Source of the DNA: Lysobacter sp. GX 14042
GTDB lineage: Bacteria > Pseudomonadota > Gammaproteobacteria > Xanthomonadales > Xanthomonadaceae
Direction of reading: 5' to 3'
Length of the DNA stretch: 64,000 nt
NCBI RefSeq assembly: GCF_021390425.1
Contig: NZ_JAJUWY010000005.1
Span: 124,001-188,000, forward strand
The notes beneath the pieces were generated by a model. It was not told the origin of the DNA, ran no database searches, and was given only the letters and a program-made list of their open reading frames with translations. This document shows positions 38,750-46,218 of this stretch, piece by piece; the stretch's first letter is position 1; the number at the start of each line of letters is the position of its first letter. The position numbers and the translations under genes were made by a program.

Positions 38750-38858
38750 CAAATCGCCCCCGGAATCAGATAGAGCCGGCACGCGCGACGGCAAAGCGTT
38801 GCGGCGCGGCGGTACGTTGACCAGAATGCCGGCAACCCTATCGCGAGCCGGCTCCCCA

Positions 38859-39239
38859 ATGACGCCCAGCTTCTCACAGATGCGCCGCCTGCTGGCGGGC
38901 ACAGTTCTCGCTTGCGCACTTGCCGCTTGCGCGACCCTCCCGCCGCCGACCAGCGAGCTCAACGCCGCCCAGCAGGCGGTGGTGCGTGCCACCGGGGCCG
39001 ATGCCGACCAGTACGCGCGCGAGCAGATCGAGCTGGCCCGCCAGGCCCTGGCCCGCGCCCAGTCGGCGATGGCCCAGGGCGACAACGACAACGCCCGCGC
39101 CTTCGCCCTGGCCGCCCAGGCCGACGCCGACCTGGCCCACGCCCTGAGCCGCGAGGCCCTGGCCACCGCCCAGGTCGCCCAGCGGCGCGCCGAGATCCAG
39201 CGCCTGCAAACCCAGCTGCAGCCGGAGGCCCGCCGATGA
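38859..39239 (+). CDS. DUF4398 lipoprotein
   Basis: A 126-residue predicted lipoprotein: the signal RRLLAGTVLACALAAC ends in an LAAC lipobox. The mature part is one helical region (ADQYAREQIELARQALARAQ; NDNARAFALAAQADADLAHA) typical of DUF4398, often found N-terminal to or beside OmpA-like proteins. The start could be 38859 or the ATG at 38880, which begins exactly at the signal peptide. Its stop overlaps the next ATG (ATGA), so the two genes form an operon. Confidence 0.82.
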   Translation: MTPSFSQMRRLLAGTVLACALAACATLPPPTSELNAAQQAVVRATGADADQYAREQIELARQALARAQSAMAQGDNDNARAFALAAQADADLAHALSREALATAQVAQRRAEIQRLQTQLQPEARR

Positions 39240-39823
39240 GCACCCACCGCACCGTCCTGGCCACCGCCGTGCTGGCCTTCGCCGTGGTCTCCGCCCCGGC
39301 ACAGGCGCAGTCCAACGATGACCGCCTCGCCGACCTGCGCGCCCAGCTGGTCCGGCTGGAAGCCGACCCGGAACTGGGCAGCCTGGCCGCCTACGAGCGC
39401 CTGCAGGCCAGCCAGGCCATCGACGCCGCCGCCCAGGCCCGCTCCAGCACCTTCGCCGGCGCCCGCTACGTCGCCGAACGCCGGGTGCAGATCGCCCAGG
39501 TGGTCGCCCGCACTGCGGCCATGGAGCGCGAGGCCGACCGGCTCGACCGCGAGCGCAGCGAGCTGATCGTCGAAGCCAGCCGCCGCGACGCCGCCGCCGC
39601 CCGCGCCGAAGCCGAGCGCCTGCGCATCGAGGCCCAGATCCAGGCCGAGGAAGCCGCCCGCCTGCGCGCCCGCACCATGACCGACGCCGAGATGATGGCC
39701 GACGTGGAAAAAGCCCTGGAAGGCGTCGCCGACACCCAGGCCGCCCAGCTGCGCGCCGCCCGCCAGCGCGAAGCCGAGCTGCGGCGGATGGAGGAAGAAC
39801 TGATGCGGGATGCCGACGACTGA
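39236..39823 (+). CDS. secreted coiled-coil protein, partner of the DUF4398 lipoprotein
   Basis: A 195-residue protein with a Sec signal (TVLATAVLAFAVVSAPAQAQ) and a long Ala/Arg/Glu-rich helical body (RDAAAARAEAERLRIEAQIQ) predicted to be coiled-coil. In relatives the gene in this position often continues into an OmpA peptidoglycan-binding domain; here the frame stops after RRMEEELMRDADD with no OmpA motif, and a palindromic repeat starts 13 bp later. Whether the OmpA part was lost or never present cannot be told from this sequence. Confidence 0.75.
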   Translation: MSTHRTVLATAVLAFAVVSAPAQAQSNDDRLADLRAQLVRLEADPELGSLAAYERLQASQAIDAAAQARSSTFAGARYVAERRVQIAQVVARTAAMEREADRLDRERSELIVEASRRDAAAARAEAERLRIEAQIQAEEAARLRARTMTDAEMMADVEKALEGVADTQAAQLRAARQREAELRRMEEELMRDADD

Positions 39824-39836
39824 GGCCCCGTACCCC

Positions 39837-39928
39837 GTAGCCCGGGTAAGCGAAGCGCACCCGGGTCCCCCTTGCCGGCCCCCGCTACCAGAAACCCCGG
39901 GTGCGGCCTTCGGCCTTACCCGGGCTAC
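39837..39928. repeat. inverted pair of GTAGCCCGGGTAAG repeats
   Basis: GTAGCCCGGGTAAGCGAAGC then GCACCCGGG (39837-39865) faces CCCGGGTGCGGCCTTCGG then CCTTACCCGGGCTAC (39896-39928), with about 30 bp between. This is a repeat type common in Xanthomonadaceae and pseudomonads. A third copy is at 41961 and a degenerate one near 40329-40360. Confidence 0.8.
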
Positions 39929-40047
39929 GTGCCGCCCCGATCCCAGTGCGACCGGCTCGGGAGTACCCGCTCAATCCTGACGCAGTCGTCCTCGCGGCGG
40001 TAAAGGATCAGGTGCCGTCCGTCAGGGCAGGCATACAGGCGGGTACC
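39925..40047 (-). pseudogene. C-terminal remnant of a ParE/RelE toxin
   Basis: On the minus strand the frame from 40047 reads GTRLYACPDGRHLILYRRED then DCVRIERVLPSRSHWD, which matches the last third of ParE-type toxins (the 'GRHLIxYR...RVLxxRxDW' segment). There is no toxin N-terminus; the frame continues into the preceding antitoxin gene. The stop codon is inside the GTAGCCCGGG repeat, suggesting that the repeat cut off the true C-terminus. Confidence 0.7.
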
Positions 40048-40262
40048 TGCTTGCCGTCACCGAGTGCTGCATCAAGCCGCGCCTGCAGATCGGCCTTGAG
40101 GCAGTCCATCCTGCGCCGGACCTCGGCGTGGGACAGCGTCGGGCGGGTATCAGCCTGTGCTTCCAGAGCGGCCTCCCGCAGCATGACTGCATAGCGCGCG
40201 TCCTCGTCCCTGACCCGCATTGCCTCCGCGCGGGCAGCCGACAAATCGATTGCGGTTGGCAT
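40008..40262 (-). CDS. antitoxin-like protein, truncated partner of the toxin remnant
   Basis: An 84-residue protein starting MPTAIDLSAARAEAMRVRDE, with LEAQADTRPTLSHAEVRRRM towards the end, the 'SHxEV' segment typical of antitoxins paired with ParE/RelE toxins. The last residues (KQVPACMPALTDGT) are out-of-frame translation of the toxin remnant, so a deletion seems to have removed the antitoxin end and the toxin start. It may still bind DNA but probably has no intact partner. Confidence 0.55.
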   Translation of the reverse strand: MPTAIDLSAARAEAMRVRDEDARYAVMLREAALEAQADTRPTLSHAEVRRRMDCLKADLQARLDAALGDGKQVPACMPALTDGT

Positions 40263-40731
40263 GGGGATTCCAGGCAATGATTGTGCAAGCGACAGACAAT
40301 GATTACACAATCGGCCATCAGGCATTCCGTAGGCTCGGGGAAGCAAAGCGCACCTCGGGACCCAAGCAGTCCATGGGTTCCCGCGTCCGCGGGAACGACG
40401 CGCCGGAAACCCCTACCTGAACCCCTCCGCACCCCCTCACATCACTGACTGTGCGGCCCCGCTTGCCGGCCCCGGAGGTCCGGAGTAGGGTCGATCATCC
40501 AGGGGCGGCATCCGGCCGCCGCCTGGCAGGACCAGGCCGATGACGCGAGGGTTCGACACCACCATCCCGCCCACAGGGCACACCGCGGCGCGTCGCCACG
40601 ACGCCCGCCCCCGTGATGGTGAGCCCATTGCCGCGACCGCCTCGCCCGCGCTGCTCCAACCCCGTCCGTTCCACCCCGTACGCCCCGGCCCCGGCCGGGG
40701 CGTCGTGTTTCTGTCGCACAGGAGGCCACGC
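40263..40731. other. gene-poor gap with one palindrome
   Basis: 469 bp without a convincing gene. It contains a degenerate GTAGGCTCGGGGAAGC repeat (about 40329-40360), a dispersed palindrome at 40370-40400 (CCATGGGTTCCCGCG, TCC, GCGGGAACGACG) and a GC-rich hairpin near 40684-40702. The rest is low-complexity GC-rich sequence in which I see nothing more. Confidence 0.6.
40370..40400 (-). repeat. dispersed palindrome
   Basis: CCATGGGTTCCCGCG, TCC, GCGGGAACGACG: arm positions changed on both sides together (GTTCCC/GGGAAC), preserving the hairpin. Confidence 0.83.
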
Positions 40732-40950
40732 ATGTTCGAAGACCAGTCGCAGCGGGACGTTGAATCGCTCATGGACAACGACCGCGAGTTCAGGCAGCTC
40801 TACCAGCACCACAAGAAGCTCGACAAGAAGGTCATGGACGCCGAGCTGGGCGTGCTGCCAATGGATCCGGACACGGTGACGCAATGGAAGCGCGAAAAGC
40901 TGGCCGCCAAGGACCAGCTGCAACGCATGTACGAAGCCCGCACGCACTGA
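40732..40950 (+). CDS. DUF465 (YdcH-family) small protein
   Basis: A 72-residue charged helical protein of the YdcH/DUF465 family: FRQLYQHHKKLDKKVMDAEL then KREKLAAKDQLQRMYEAR, the usual two-helix hairpin. Function is unknown. The ATG at 40732 has an AGGAGG ribosome site seven bases upstream and is preferred over the longer frame. An intrinsic terminator follows. Confidence 0.9.
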   Translation: MFEDQSQRDVESLMDNDREFRQLYQHHKKLDKKVMDAELGVLPMDPDTVTQWKREKLAAKDQLQRMYEARTH

Positions 40951-40965
40951 TCACGCGTACCGCAT

Positions 40966-41020
40966 ACGGGCGGTGGTGGCCCTATCCTCGTCGGGGCTGC
41001 CACCGCCCGTCTGCTTTTTT
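40966..41020 (+). terminator. intrinsic terminator after the DUF465 gene
   Basis: ACGGGCGGTGG...CCACCGCCCGT with further pairing TGGCCC/GGGGCTG inside, followed by CTGC and TTTTTT: a long GC-rich stem and a U-run 15 bp after the stop codon. Confidence 0.85.
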
Positions 41021-41069
41021 GATCCATGTACGTCTTTGGGATCCTGGGCTGAACAGGTGCATGGCTGAG

Positions 41070-41100
41070 TTGACACGCCATGTCAAGATTGGCGTAGACT
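41070..41100 (+). promoter_or_regulatory. possible promoter with overlapping inverted repeat
   Basis: TTGACA (consensus -35, 41070-41075) and TAGACT (41095-41100) are separated by 19 bp, longer than ideal. TTGACA-CGCCA-TGTCAA (41070-41086) is a perfect inverted repeat covering the -35 box and could be an operator. It precedes a gene-free stretch ending in a terminator. Confidence 0.45.
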
Positions 41101-41105
41101 TGCTT

Positions 41106-41237
41106 CGGTAGTTGAGGCGACTGACCGGATGAAATCGAGCGCCTCCCAGCGGCGAGAGCCGTAATCGCGCAAGGCGGTTCGCAAGTGGTTTTCCGGATCT
41201 GCTGTATGGAAGGCGCCCCCTTGGGCGCCTTCTTTTT
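41106..41237 (+). ncRNA. candidate small RNA
   Basis: About 130 nt between a promoter-like sequence and a strong intrinsic terminator, with no reading frame that has a ribosome site. It contains an internal AGGCG...CGCCT stem (about 41114-41144) and ends in the terminator hairpin. I do not recognise it as a known RNA family. It could instead be an unrecognised 5' or 3' untranslated segment. Confidence 0.4.
41209..41237 (+). terminator. intrinsic terminator
   Basis: GAAGGCGCCC-CCTT-GGGCGCCTTC followed by TTTTT: ten perfect pairs, a four-base loop and a U-run on the plus strand only. Its end touches the stop codon of the convergent minus-strand gene. Confidence 0.92.
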
Positions 41238-41793
41238 ATCGACGGCGCTTGGGTTTGGCTTTGGGCTTGGCCCGGTTCCCGGTGTACACCTCACCGCACA
41301 CCAGCGCGAACGGCTTTGGACGACCGCGAACACCCGGAGGCGCCTTGGTTTCAGGGTAGGCGCTCTCCACGACCAGGTTCAGGTCCTGCCAAGTGCGTTG
41401 CTCGATTGGGGCGCGGCCCAGTTCGAAGAACACATGGTAAGGCCCCGCAGGATCCTCAATGGTGACTGTGTAAACCCAGTTCCGCTGGGCACTTGTCAGA
41501 CTCACCGACCGTCCGGGCAGCTCCTGGAGGAAGCCTGGCAACTTGTGCGACAACCTGTAGCGGGTGGGGCAGAACATTCGCGGATGCCGAGTGTTCCGAT
41601 CGATAATTGGATCACCTTGAGCGAGTAAAGTGCTGTCCAGCTTCTCGCTGAAGCAATGGCTGGTGAACGTCACATGCACCCTGAGTGTTGTCTTCGCATG
41701 CGTGCTGACGACCTGGAGCTTGAACGGCTCCAGGTGAGACAGATCGATCGACTGCCCGCCGACGATGAGTGGGAGATAGTACGAAGAGTTCAA
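41236..41793 (-). CDS. hypothetical protein (TTG start)
   Basis: A 185-residue protein that I do not recognise. It starts NSSYYLPLIVGGQSIDLSHL and continues with a beta-rich, moderately hydrophobic body (VHVTFTSHCFSEKL; RNWVYTVTIEDPAGPYHVFF), then a very basic tail (NRAKPKAKPKRRR). The first in-frame ATG is at 41898, but a TTG at 41793 has a consensus AAGGAGG ribosome site five bases upstream and gives a sensible N-terminus, so it is chosen. GC content is slightly below the neighbouring genes. There are no catalytic motifs, membrane segments or signal peptide. Confidence 0.7.
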   Translation of the reverse strand: MNSSYYLPLIVGGQSIDLSHLEPFKLQVVSTHAKTTLRVHVTFTSHCFSEKLDSTLLAQGDPIIDRNTRHPRMFCPTRYRLSHKLPGFLQELPGRSVSLTSAQRNWVYTVTIEDPAGPYHVFFELGRAPIEQRTWQDLNLVVESAYPETKAPPGVRGRPKPFALVCGEVYTGNRAKPKAKPKRRR

Positions 41794-41960
41794 CTGCGCC
41801 TCCTTGCGCCAAGGCTTCCATGTCGTCAGACGCCGTATCTGGCGCGACGCGCTTGCATCGCCCGTGCACCTGCTCGATCTCTGCTTCGCGGCTACCATCT
41901 TTGTAGCGCAGGGCGCCTTGGTAGACGAGGGGCGGTGGGGCGTTGTGCGATGCGCGCGCC

Positions 41961-41989
41961 AGGTGCAGCCTTCGCCTTACCCGGGCTAC
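41961..41989 (-). repeat. single GTAGCCCGGGTAAG repeat
   Basis: On the plus strand GGTGCAGCCTTCGCCTTACC then CGGGCTACG: one half of the inverted pair seen at 39837-39928. Confidence 0.65.
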
Positions 41990-42008
41990 GGGGTTACGTG
42001 ACGGACAC

Positions 42009-42122
42009 CGTCGTTCCCGCGCACGCGGGAACCCAAGGACGTCGCCCCCACTCGTTCCTCGTTCCTCTCCACTCGTTCCTCGCCCGTACCGTCCATGGAT
42101 CCCCGCGTACGCGGGGATGACG
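42009..42122. repeat. palindrome, AG-rich array, palindrome cluster before the CBS gene
   Basis: The gap 41794-42169 has no gene. It holds a palindrome at 42009-42041 (GTCGTTCCCGCG, CAC, GCGGGAACCCAAGGACG), a TC-rich copy of the GAGGAACGAG family at 42049-42085 (CACTCGTTCCTCGTTCCTCT), and a second palindrome at 42091-42122 (GTCCATGGATCCCCGCG, TAC, then GCGGGGATGACG) facing the other way. Confidence 0.82.
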
Positions 42123-42169
42123 CTTTCCCGGGCAGGTAGAATCCCCCCACACCCGCACCAAGTCCCCCC

Positions 42170-43546
42170 ATGCCCATCGCCCACTCGGTCCTCGACCTGA
42201 TCGGCAACACCCCGATCGTCCGCGCCCGCAACCTCGACACCGGCCCCTGCACGGTCTACCTGAAGCTGGAGTCGCAGAACCCCGGCGGCTCGATCAAGGA
42301 CCGCATCGGGCTGCAGATGATCGAGGCCGCCGAGGCCCGCGGGGACCTCAAGCCCGGCGCCACCATTGTCGAGGGCACCGCCGGCAACACCGGCCTGGGC
42401 CTGGCCCTGGTCGCCCGGCAGAAGGGCTACAAACTGATCCTGGTGGTCCCGGACAAGATGAGCCGGGAAAAGATCTTCAACCTCAAGGCCATGGGCGCGC
42501 AGGTCGTGCTGACCCGCTCGGACGTGGCCAAGGGCCACCCGGACTACTACCAGGACCTGGCCGAGCGCATCGCCAGCGAGACCCCGGGCGCCTACTTCAT
42601 CAACCAGTTCGGCAACCCGGACAACCCGGCCGCCCACGAGCACGGCACCGGCCCGGAGATCCTGGCCCAGATGGCCGAGGCCGGCGGCGTGGACGCGATC
42701 GTCTTCGGCTGCGGCAGCTCCGGCACCATGACCGGCCTGTCGCGCTGCTTCGCCAGGCAATCGCCCGATACCGAGCTGATCCTGGCCGACCCGATGGGCT
42801 CGATCCTCACCGAGTACATCAACGAAGGCACCCTGTCCGACAAGTCCGCCAGCTGGATGGTCGAGGGCATCGGCGAGGACTTTCTGCCGAGCATCTCCGA
42901 CTTCACCCGGGTGAAGAAGGCCTACGCGATCAGCGACCAGGAGAGCTTCCTGACCGCCCGCGAGCTGCTGGAGAAGGAAGGCGTGCTGGGCGGCTCGTCC
43001 ACCGGCACCCTGCTGGCCGCCGCGCTGAAGTACTGCCGCGAGCAGACCGAGGCGAAGAACGTGCTGGTACTGGTGCCCGACACCGGCAACAAGTACCTGT
43101 CGAAGATGTACAACGACTACTGGATGGCCGACAACGGCTTCCTAGAGCGCGAGCGCCACGGGGACCTGCGCGACTTGATCGGGCGGCCGTTCGCCAAGCG
43201 CGACACCGTGGTGGTCAGCCCCGCCGACCTGCTGGTCACCGCCTACCAGCGGATGAAGCTGTACGACGTCAGCCAGCTGCCGGTGATGGAGGACGACCAG
43301 CTGGTCGGGCTGATCGACGAGTCCGACCTGCTGCTGCACGTGTACGGAGACGAGGCGAAGTTCCGGGATCCGGTGAGTACGGCGATGGTGCGGAAGCTGG
43401 ACAAGGTGGACGTGGGCGAGTCGATCGAGGCGCTGTTGCCGGTGTTCGACCGCGGGCACGTGGCGATCGTGACCAAGGGGGAGCGGTTCCTGGGGCTGAT
43501 TACGCGGATTGATCTGTTGAACCATCTGCGCAGGCGGGTGGAGTGA
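42170..43546 (+). CDS. cystathionine beta-synthase
   Basis: PLP enzyme condensing serine (or O-acetylserine) with homocysteine, 458 residues. The fold-II catalytic domain has SQNPGGSIKDRIGLQMIEAA (PLP Lys), EGTAGNTGLGLALVARQKGY and GSSTGTLLAAALKY. From about residue 340 two CBS domains follow (VVVSPADLLVTAYQRMKLYD; VDVGESIEALLPVFDRGHVA). There is no heme-binding N-terminal region as in the animal enzyme. It starts 47 bp after the second palindrome. The gene overlaps the glycosyltransferase start. Confidence 0.93.
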   Translation: MPIAHSVLDLIGNTPIVRARNLDTGPCTVYLKLESQNPGGSIKDRIGLQMIEAAEARGDLKPGATIVEGTAGNTGLGLALVARQKGYKLILVVPDKMSREKIFNLKAMGAQVVLTRSDVAKGHPDYYQDLAERIASETPGAYFINQFGNPDNPAAHEHGTGPEILAQMAEAGGVDAIVFGCGSSGTMTGLSRCFARQSPDTELILADPMGSILTEYINEGTLSDKSASWMVEGIGEDFLPSISDFTRVKKAYAISDQESFLTARELLEKEGVLGGSSTGTLLAAALKYCREQTEAKNVLVLVPDTGNKYLSKMYNDYWMADNGFLERERHGDLRDLIGRPFAKRDTVVVSPADLLVTAYQRMKLYDVSQLPVMEDDQLVGLIDESDLLLHVYGDEAKFRDPVSTAMVRKLDKVDVGESIEALLPVFDRGHVAIVTKGERFLGLITRIDLLNHLRRRVE

Positions 43547-44946
43547 TCCGGGGCGGCGTGGAAGAGACACCCTCCAACCCAGGCCCCGGCGGCTCCAGCC
43601 GCGAACGGCCGCTCCGCATCCTCCTGATCGCCTACGAGTTTCCGCCCAGTCCATCGCCGCAGTCGCTGCGCTGGGCGTACCTGACCGACCGCCTCGCAGC
43701 ACTGGGTCATGAAGTGCACGTGCTGGCACCAGACATTGGTGGAAGCATGGAAGGGCTCCCCGATCCTGGGCGGGCGATCCAGGTGCACCGAACCTTTCCC
43801 GGGCCTGTCAGGGGTGCGCTGGGCTGGCTGGCGCGCCGGAGGCCCGCTCCTGTTGTGTTCGGCAGTTCCGCAGGCGTTCCCACCTCCAGCGAAACGCCGG
43901 GAGACGGGGTCCGGGACACCCTGGAGATACCTGCCGCAGTCGAACCCCCGCGGCTGAATTGGAAGGGTCGGTTGCTGGAGCGCTTCCAGCGCGGCGTATC
44001 GTGGCTGCTGTTCCCGGATTTGCGGGCGGAGTGGCACAGGCCGGCGCGCAAGGCACTGCACCGCCTCCTTGACGATCTCAGGCCAGACGTCGTGGTGACC
44101 TCGCATGAGCCCTGCACGACGCTGCAGCTGGGCCTGCAGGCAGAACGGCGGGGTTTCCGCTGGGTGGTGGACATGGGCGACCCGGTTCTCGCGGCCTACA
44201 CGCCGTGGCGTTGGCGCCACCGCGCACATGCCTTGGAGGCCACCGTGATGCGAAGGGCCGACCATGTGCTCGTCACGACCGCGCAAGCGGCGGCACTGCT
44301 GCGGGAGCGGCACGGCGCGGGCGCCGACGTCTCCGTGGTGACACAAGGGTTCGACGAGCGGATGCCGCCGGCCCAGGACGTGTCGCGCAGGCCGGATTCG
44401 ATGCTGGAGCTGCTGTACGCCGGGAGCTTCTACAGCTTCCGCGATCCTCGTGCGTTGGTCGATGCCGTGCTGGCGGTGCCAGGCGTCCGGCTCAACGTTG
44501 CGTCCGGCAACGTGCCCGAGTGGTTGGCCGGGGTTGCGCGCGAACGTCCCGCGCAGGTGCGCCTGCTCGGGCGGGTGCCCCACAGGCGCCTGCTTGTGCT
44601 GCAGCGCCAGATCGATGTCTTGGTCAACCTCGCCAACCCGGACCCCAGTCAGGTTCCGGGCAAGTTCTACGAGTACCTGGGCGCGGGCAGGCCGGTGCTG
44701 CACCTGCTGGCGGGCTCCGGGCTGGACGCCACCGGCGAACTGCTCGGCGCGCTGGCCCGGGGATGGAGTTGCGCCGGTGATCGGAGCACGATCGAGCACG
44801 AGCTCCACCGCTTGGCCGAGGCGCACCGGGAAGGAGCGCTTGCCTCCGGACTCCAGCTCGGCATGGAAGCGGTGGAATCGTGGTCCTGGACCCAGAGCGC
44901 CAGTGCCGTCGCCGGGACGCTGCAGAGCGTCGTGGATCCCGTGTGA
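43543..44946 (+). CDS. GT4-like glycosyltransferase between CBS and MetB genes
   Basis: A 467-residue GT-B glycosyltransferase. RPLRILLIAYEFPPSPSPQS and LAALGHEVHVLAPDIGG are the GT4 N-terminal signature. The C-terminal domain has LELLYAGSFYSFRDPRALVD and QIDVLVNLANPDPSQVPGKF YEYLGAGRPVL, the nucleotide-sugar binding region with its Glu. The GTG at 43543 overlaps the cystathionine beta-synthase stop codon, so it is translationally coupled to a sulfur-metabolism gene. It probably belongs functionally to the surface-polysaccharide locus that begins 1.3 kb downstream. Confidence 0.82.
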   Translation: MIRGGVEETPSNPGPGGSSRERPLRILLIAYEFPPSPSPQSLRWAYLTDRLAALGHEVHVLAPDIGGSMEGLPDPGRAIQVHRTFPGPVRGALGWLARRRPAPVVFGSSAGVPTSSETPGDGVRDTLEIPAAVEPPRLNWKGRLLERFQRGVSWLLFPDLRAEWHRPARKALHRLLDDLRPDVVVTSHEPCTTLQLGLQAERRGFRWVVDMGDPVLAAYTPWRWRHRAHALEATVMRRADHVLVTTAQAAALLRERHGAGADVSVVTQGFDERMPPAQDVSRRPDSMLELLYAGSFYSFRDPRALVDAVLAVPGVRLNVASGNVPEWLAGVARERPAQVRLLGRVPHRRLLVLQRQIDVLVNLANPDPSQVPGKFYEYLGAGRPVLHLLAGSGLDATGELLGALARGWSCAGDRSTIEHELHRLAEAHREGALASGLQLGMEAVESWSWTQSASAVAGTLQSVVDPV

Positions 44947-45038
44947 AAAATCCTTAAGGAGCGGCTGCCCGGGATTGCTAGAATGCCGGGTTCGCTTTTT
45001 TGCGGTTCGAGGCCGTTCGCCGGCCAGACAGGAGAGAC

Positions 45039-46217
45039 ATGCAGCACTCCGATGACAACAATTCCCGTCCGGGCCTCGGCACGCTCGCCATCCACGCGGG
45101 GCAGGCGCCCGATCCGTCCACCGGCGCGGTGATGCCGCCAATCTACGCGACTTCCACGTACGCGCAGTCGAGCCCAGGTGAGCACCAGGGCTTCGAGTAC
45201 TCGCGCAGTCACAACCCGACGCGTTTTGCCTACGAGCGTTGCGCGGCTGGTCTTGAAGGGGGCAGCCGCGGCTTTGCATTTGCCTCTGGTCTGGCGGCGA
45301 CGTCTACGGTGCTGGAGTTGCTGGACACCGGCAGTCATGTGATTGCCATGGACGATGTCTACGGCGGCAGCTACCGCCTGTTCGAGGGCGTGCGGCGGCG
45401 CAGTGCCGGGCTGGATTTCGACTGGGTGGACCTGAGCGACCTGGGCAAGTTCGAGGGCGCGATCCGGCCAGAAACAAAGATGGTGTGGATCGAGACGCCC
45501 ACCAATCCGCTGCTCAAGCTGGTCGACATCGCCGCGGTGGCGGAGATCGCCCGCAAGCGCGGCTTGATCGTGGTGGTGGACAACACCTTCAGCTCGCCGA
45601 TCCTGCAGCGCCCGCTGGAGCACGGCGCGCACATCGTCGTGCACTCGGCCACCAAGTACCTCAACGGCCACTCCGACATGGTCGGGGGCATGGTCGTGGT
45701 CGGCAGTGATGAACAGCTGGCGGAACGGCTCGCCTACCTGCAGAACGCCGTAGGCGCAGTGCAAGGTCCGTTCGACAGTTTTCTCGCGCTGCGGGGTCTC
45801 AAAACCCTGCACCTGCGGATGAAGGCTCACTGTGAAAGCGCACAGGCGATTTCCGAGTTCCTGCAGGGGCACGACGCGGTGCAGGAAGTAATTTACCCGG
45901 GCCTCCCGTCGCACCCCCAGCATGAGTTGGCAAAGAAGCAGATGGACGGATTTGGCGGCATTGTCTCGGTCCGCGTCAAGGGTGGATTCGAAGCCGCAAA
46001 GCGATTTTGTGAGCGAACCCAGCTGTTCACCCTAGCCGAATCACTTGGCGGAGTGGAAAGCCTGGTGAACCATCCGGCCGTGATGACGCACGCCAGCATC
46101 CCGTCAGAGAGGCGGAAAGAATTGGGGCTCGGGGATGAGCTGGTGCGGCTGAGCGTAGGGGTTGAGACGCTCTCCGATCTCCAGGCCGATCTTGCAACGG
46201 CTTTGGATCGCGCCTGA
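45039..46217 (+). CDS. metB: cystathionine gamma-synthase/lyase family PLP enzyme
   Basis: A 392-residue Cys/Met-metabolism PLP enzyme. LGTLAIHAGQAPDPSTGAV opens the chain; SRSHNPTRFAYERCAAGLEG, PPIYATSTYAQSSPG and the PLP-lysine motif SATKYLNGHSDMVGG follow, then SLGGVESLVNHPAVMTH. Synthase and lyase cannot be separated from sequence; with cystathionine beta-synthase upstream, reverse transsulfuration (gamma-lyase) is plausible. The ATG at 45039 has GGAGAG upstream. In Xanthomonas the metB gene marks the left border of the LPS O-antigen cluster, as it does here. Confidence 0.9.
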   Translation: MQHSDDNNSRPGLGTLAIHAGQAPDPSTGAVMPPIYATSTYAQSSPGEHQGFEYSRSHNPTRFAYERCAAGLEGGSRGFAFASGLAATSTVLELLDTGSHVIAMDDVYGGSYRLFEGVRRRSAGLDFDWVDLSDLGKFEGAIRPETKMVWIETPTNPLLKLVDIAAVAEIARKRGLIVVVDNTFSSPILQRPLEHGAHIVVHSATKYLNGHSDMVGGMVVVGSDEQLAERLAYLQNAVGAVQGPFDSFLALRGLKTLHLRMKAHCESAQAISEFLQGHDAVQEVIYPGLPSHPQHELAKKQMDGFGGIVSVRVKGGFEAAKRFCERTQLFTLAESLGGVESLVNHPAVMTHASIPSERRKELGLGDELVRLSVGVETLSDLQADLATALDRA

Positions 46218-46218
46218 T

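Noticed and set aside
41106-41237. Identification as the Xanthomonas sRNA sX13 or 6S RNA
   Set aside because: The C-rich three-loop pattern of sX13 and the long open hairpin of 6S RNA are not evident; left as an unnamed candidate.
43243-45279. 678-codon minus-strand frame over CBS, GT4 and metB
   Set aside because: Antisense to three well-supported genes; no family signatures, typical shadow frame.
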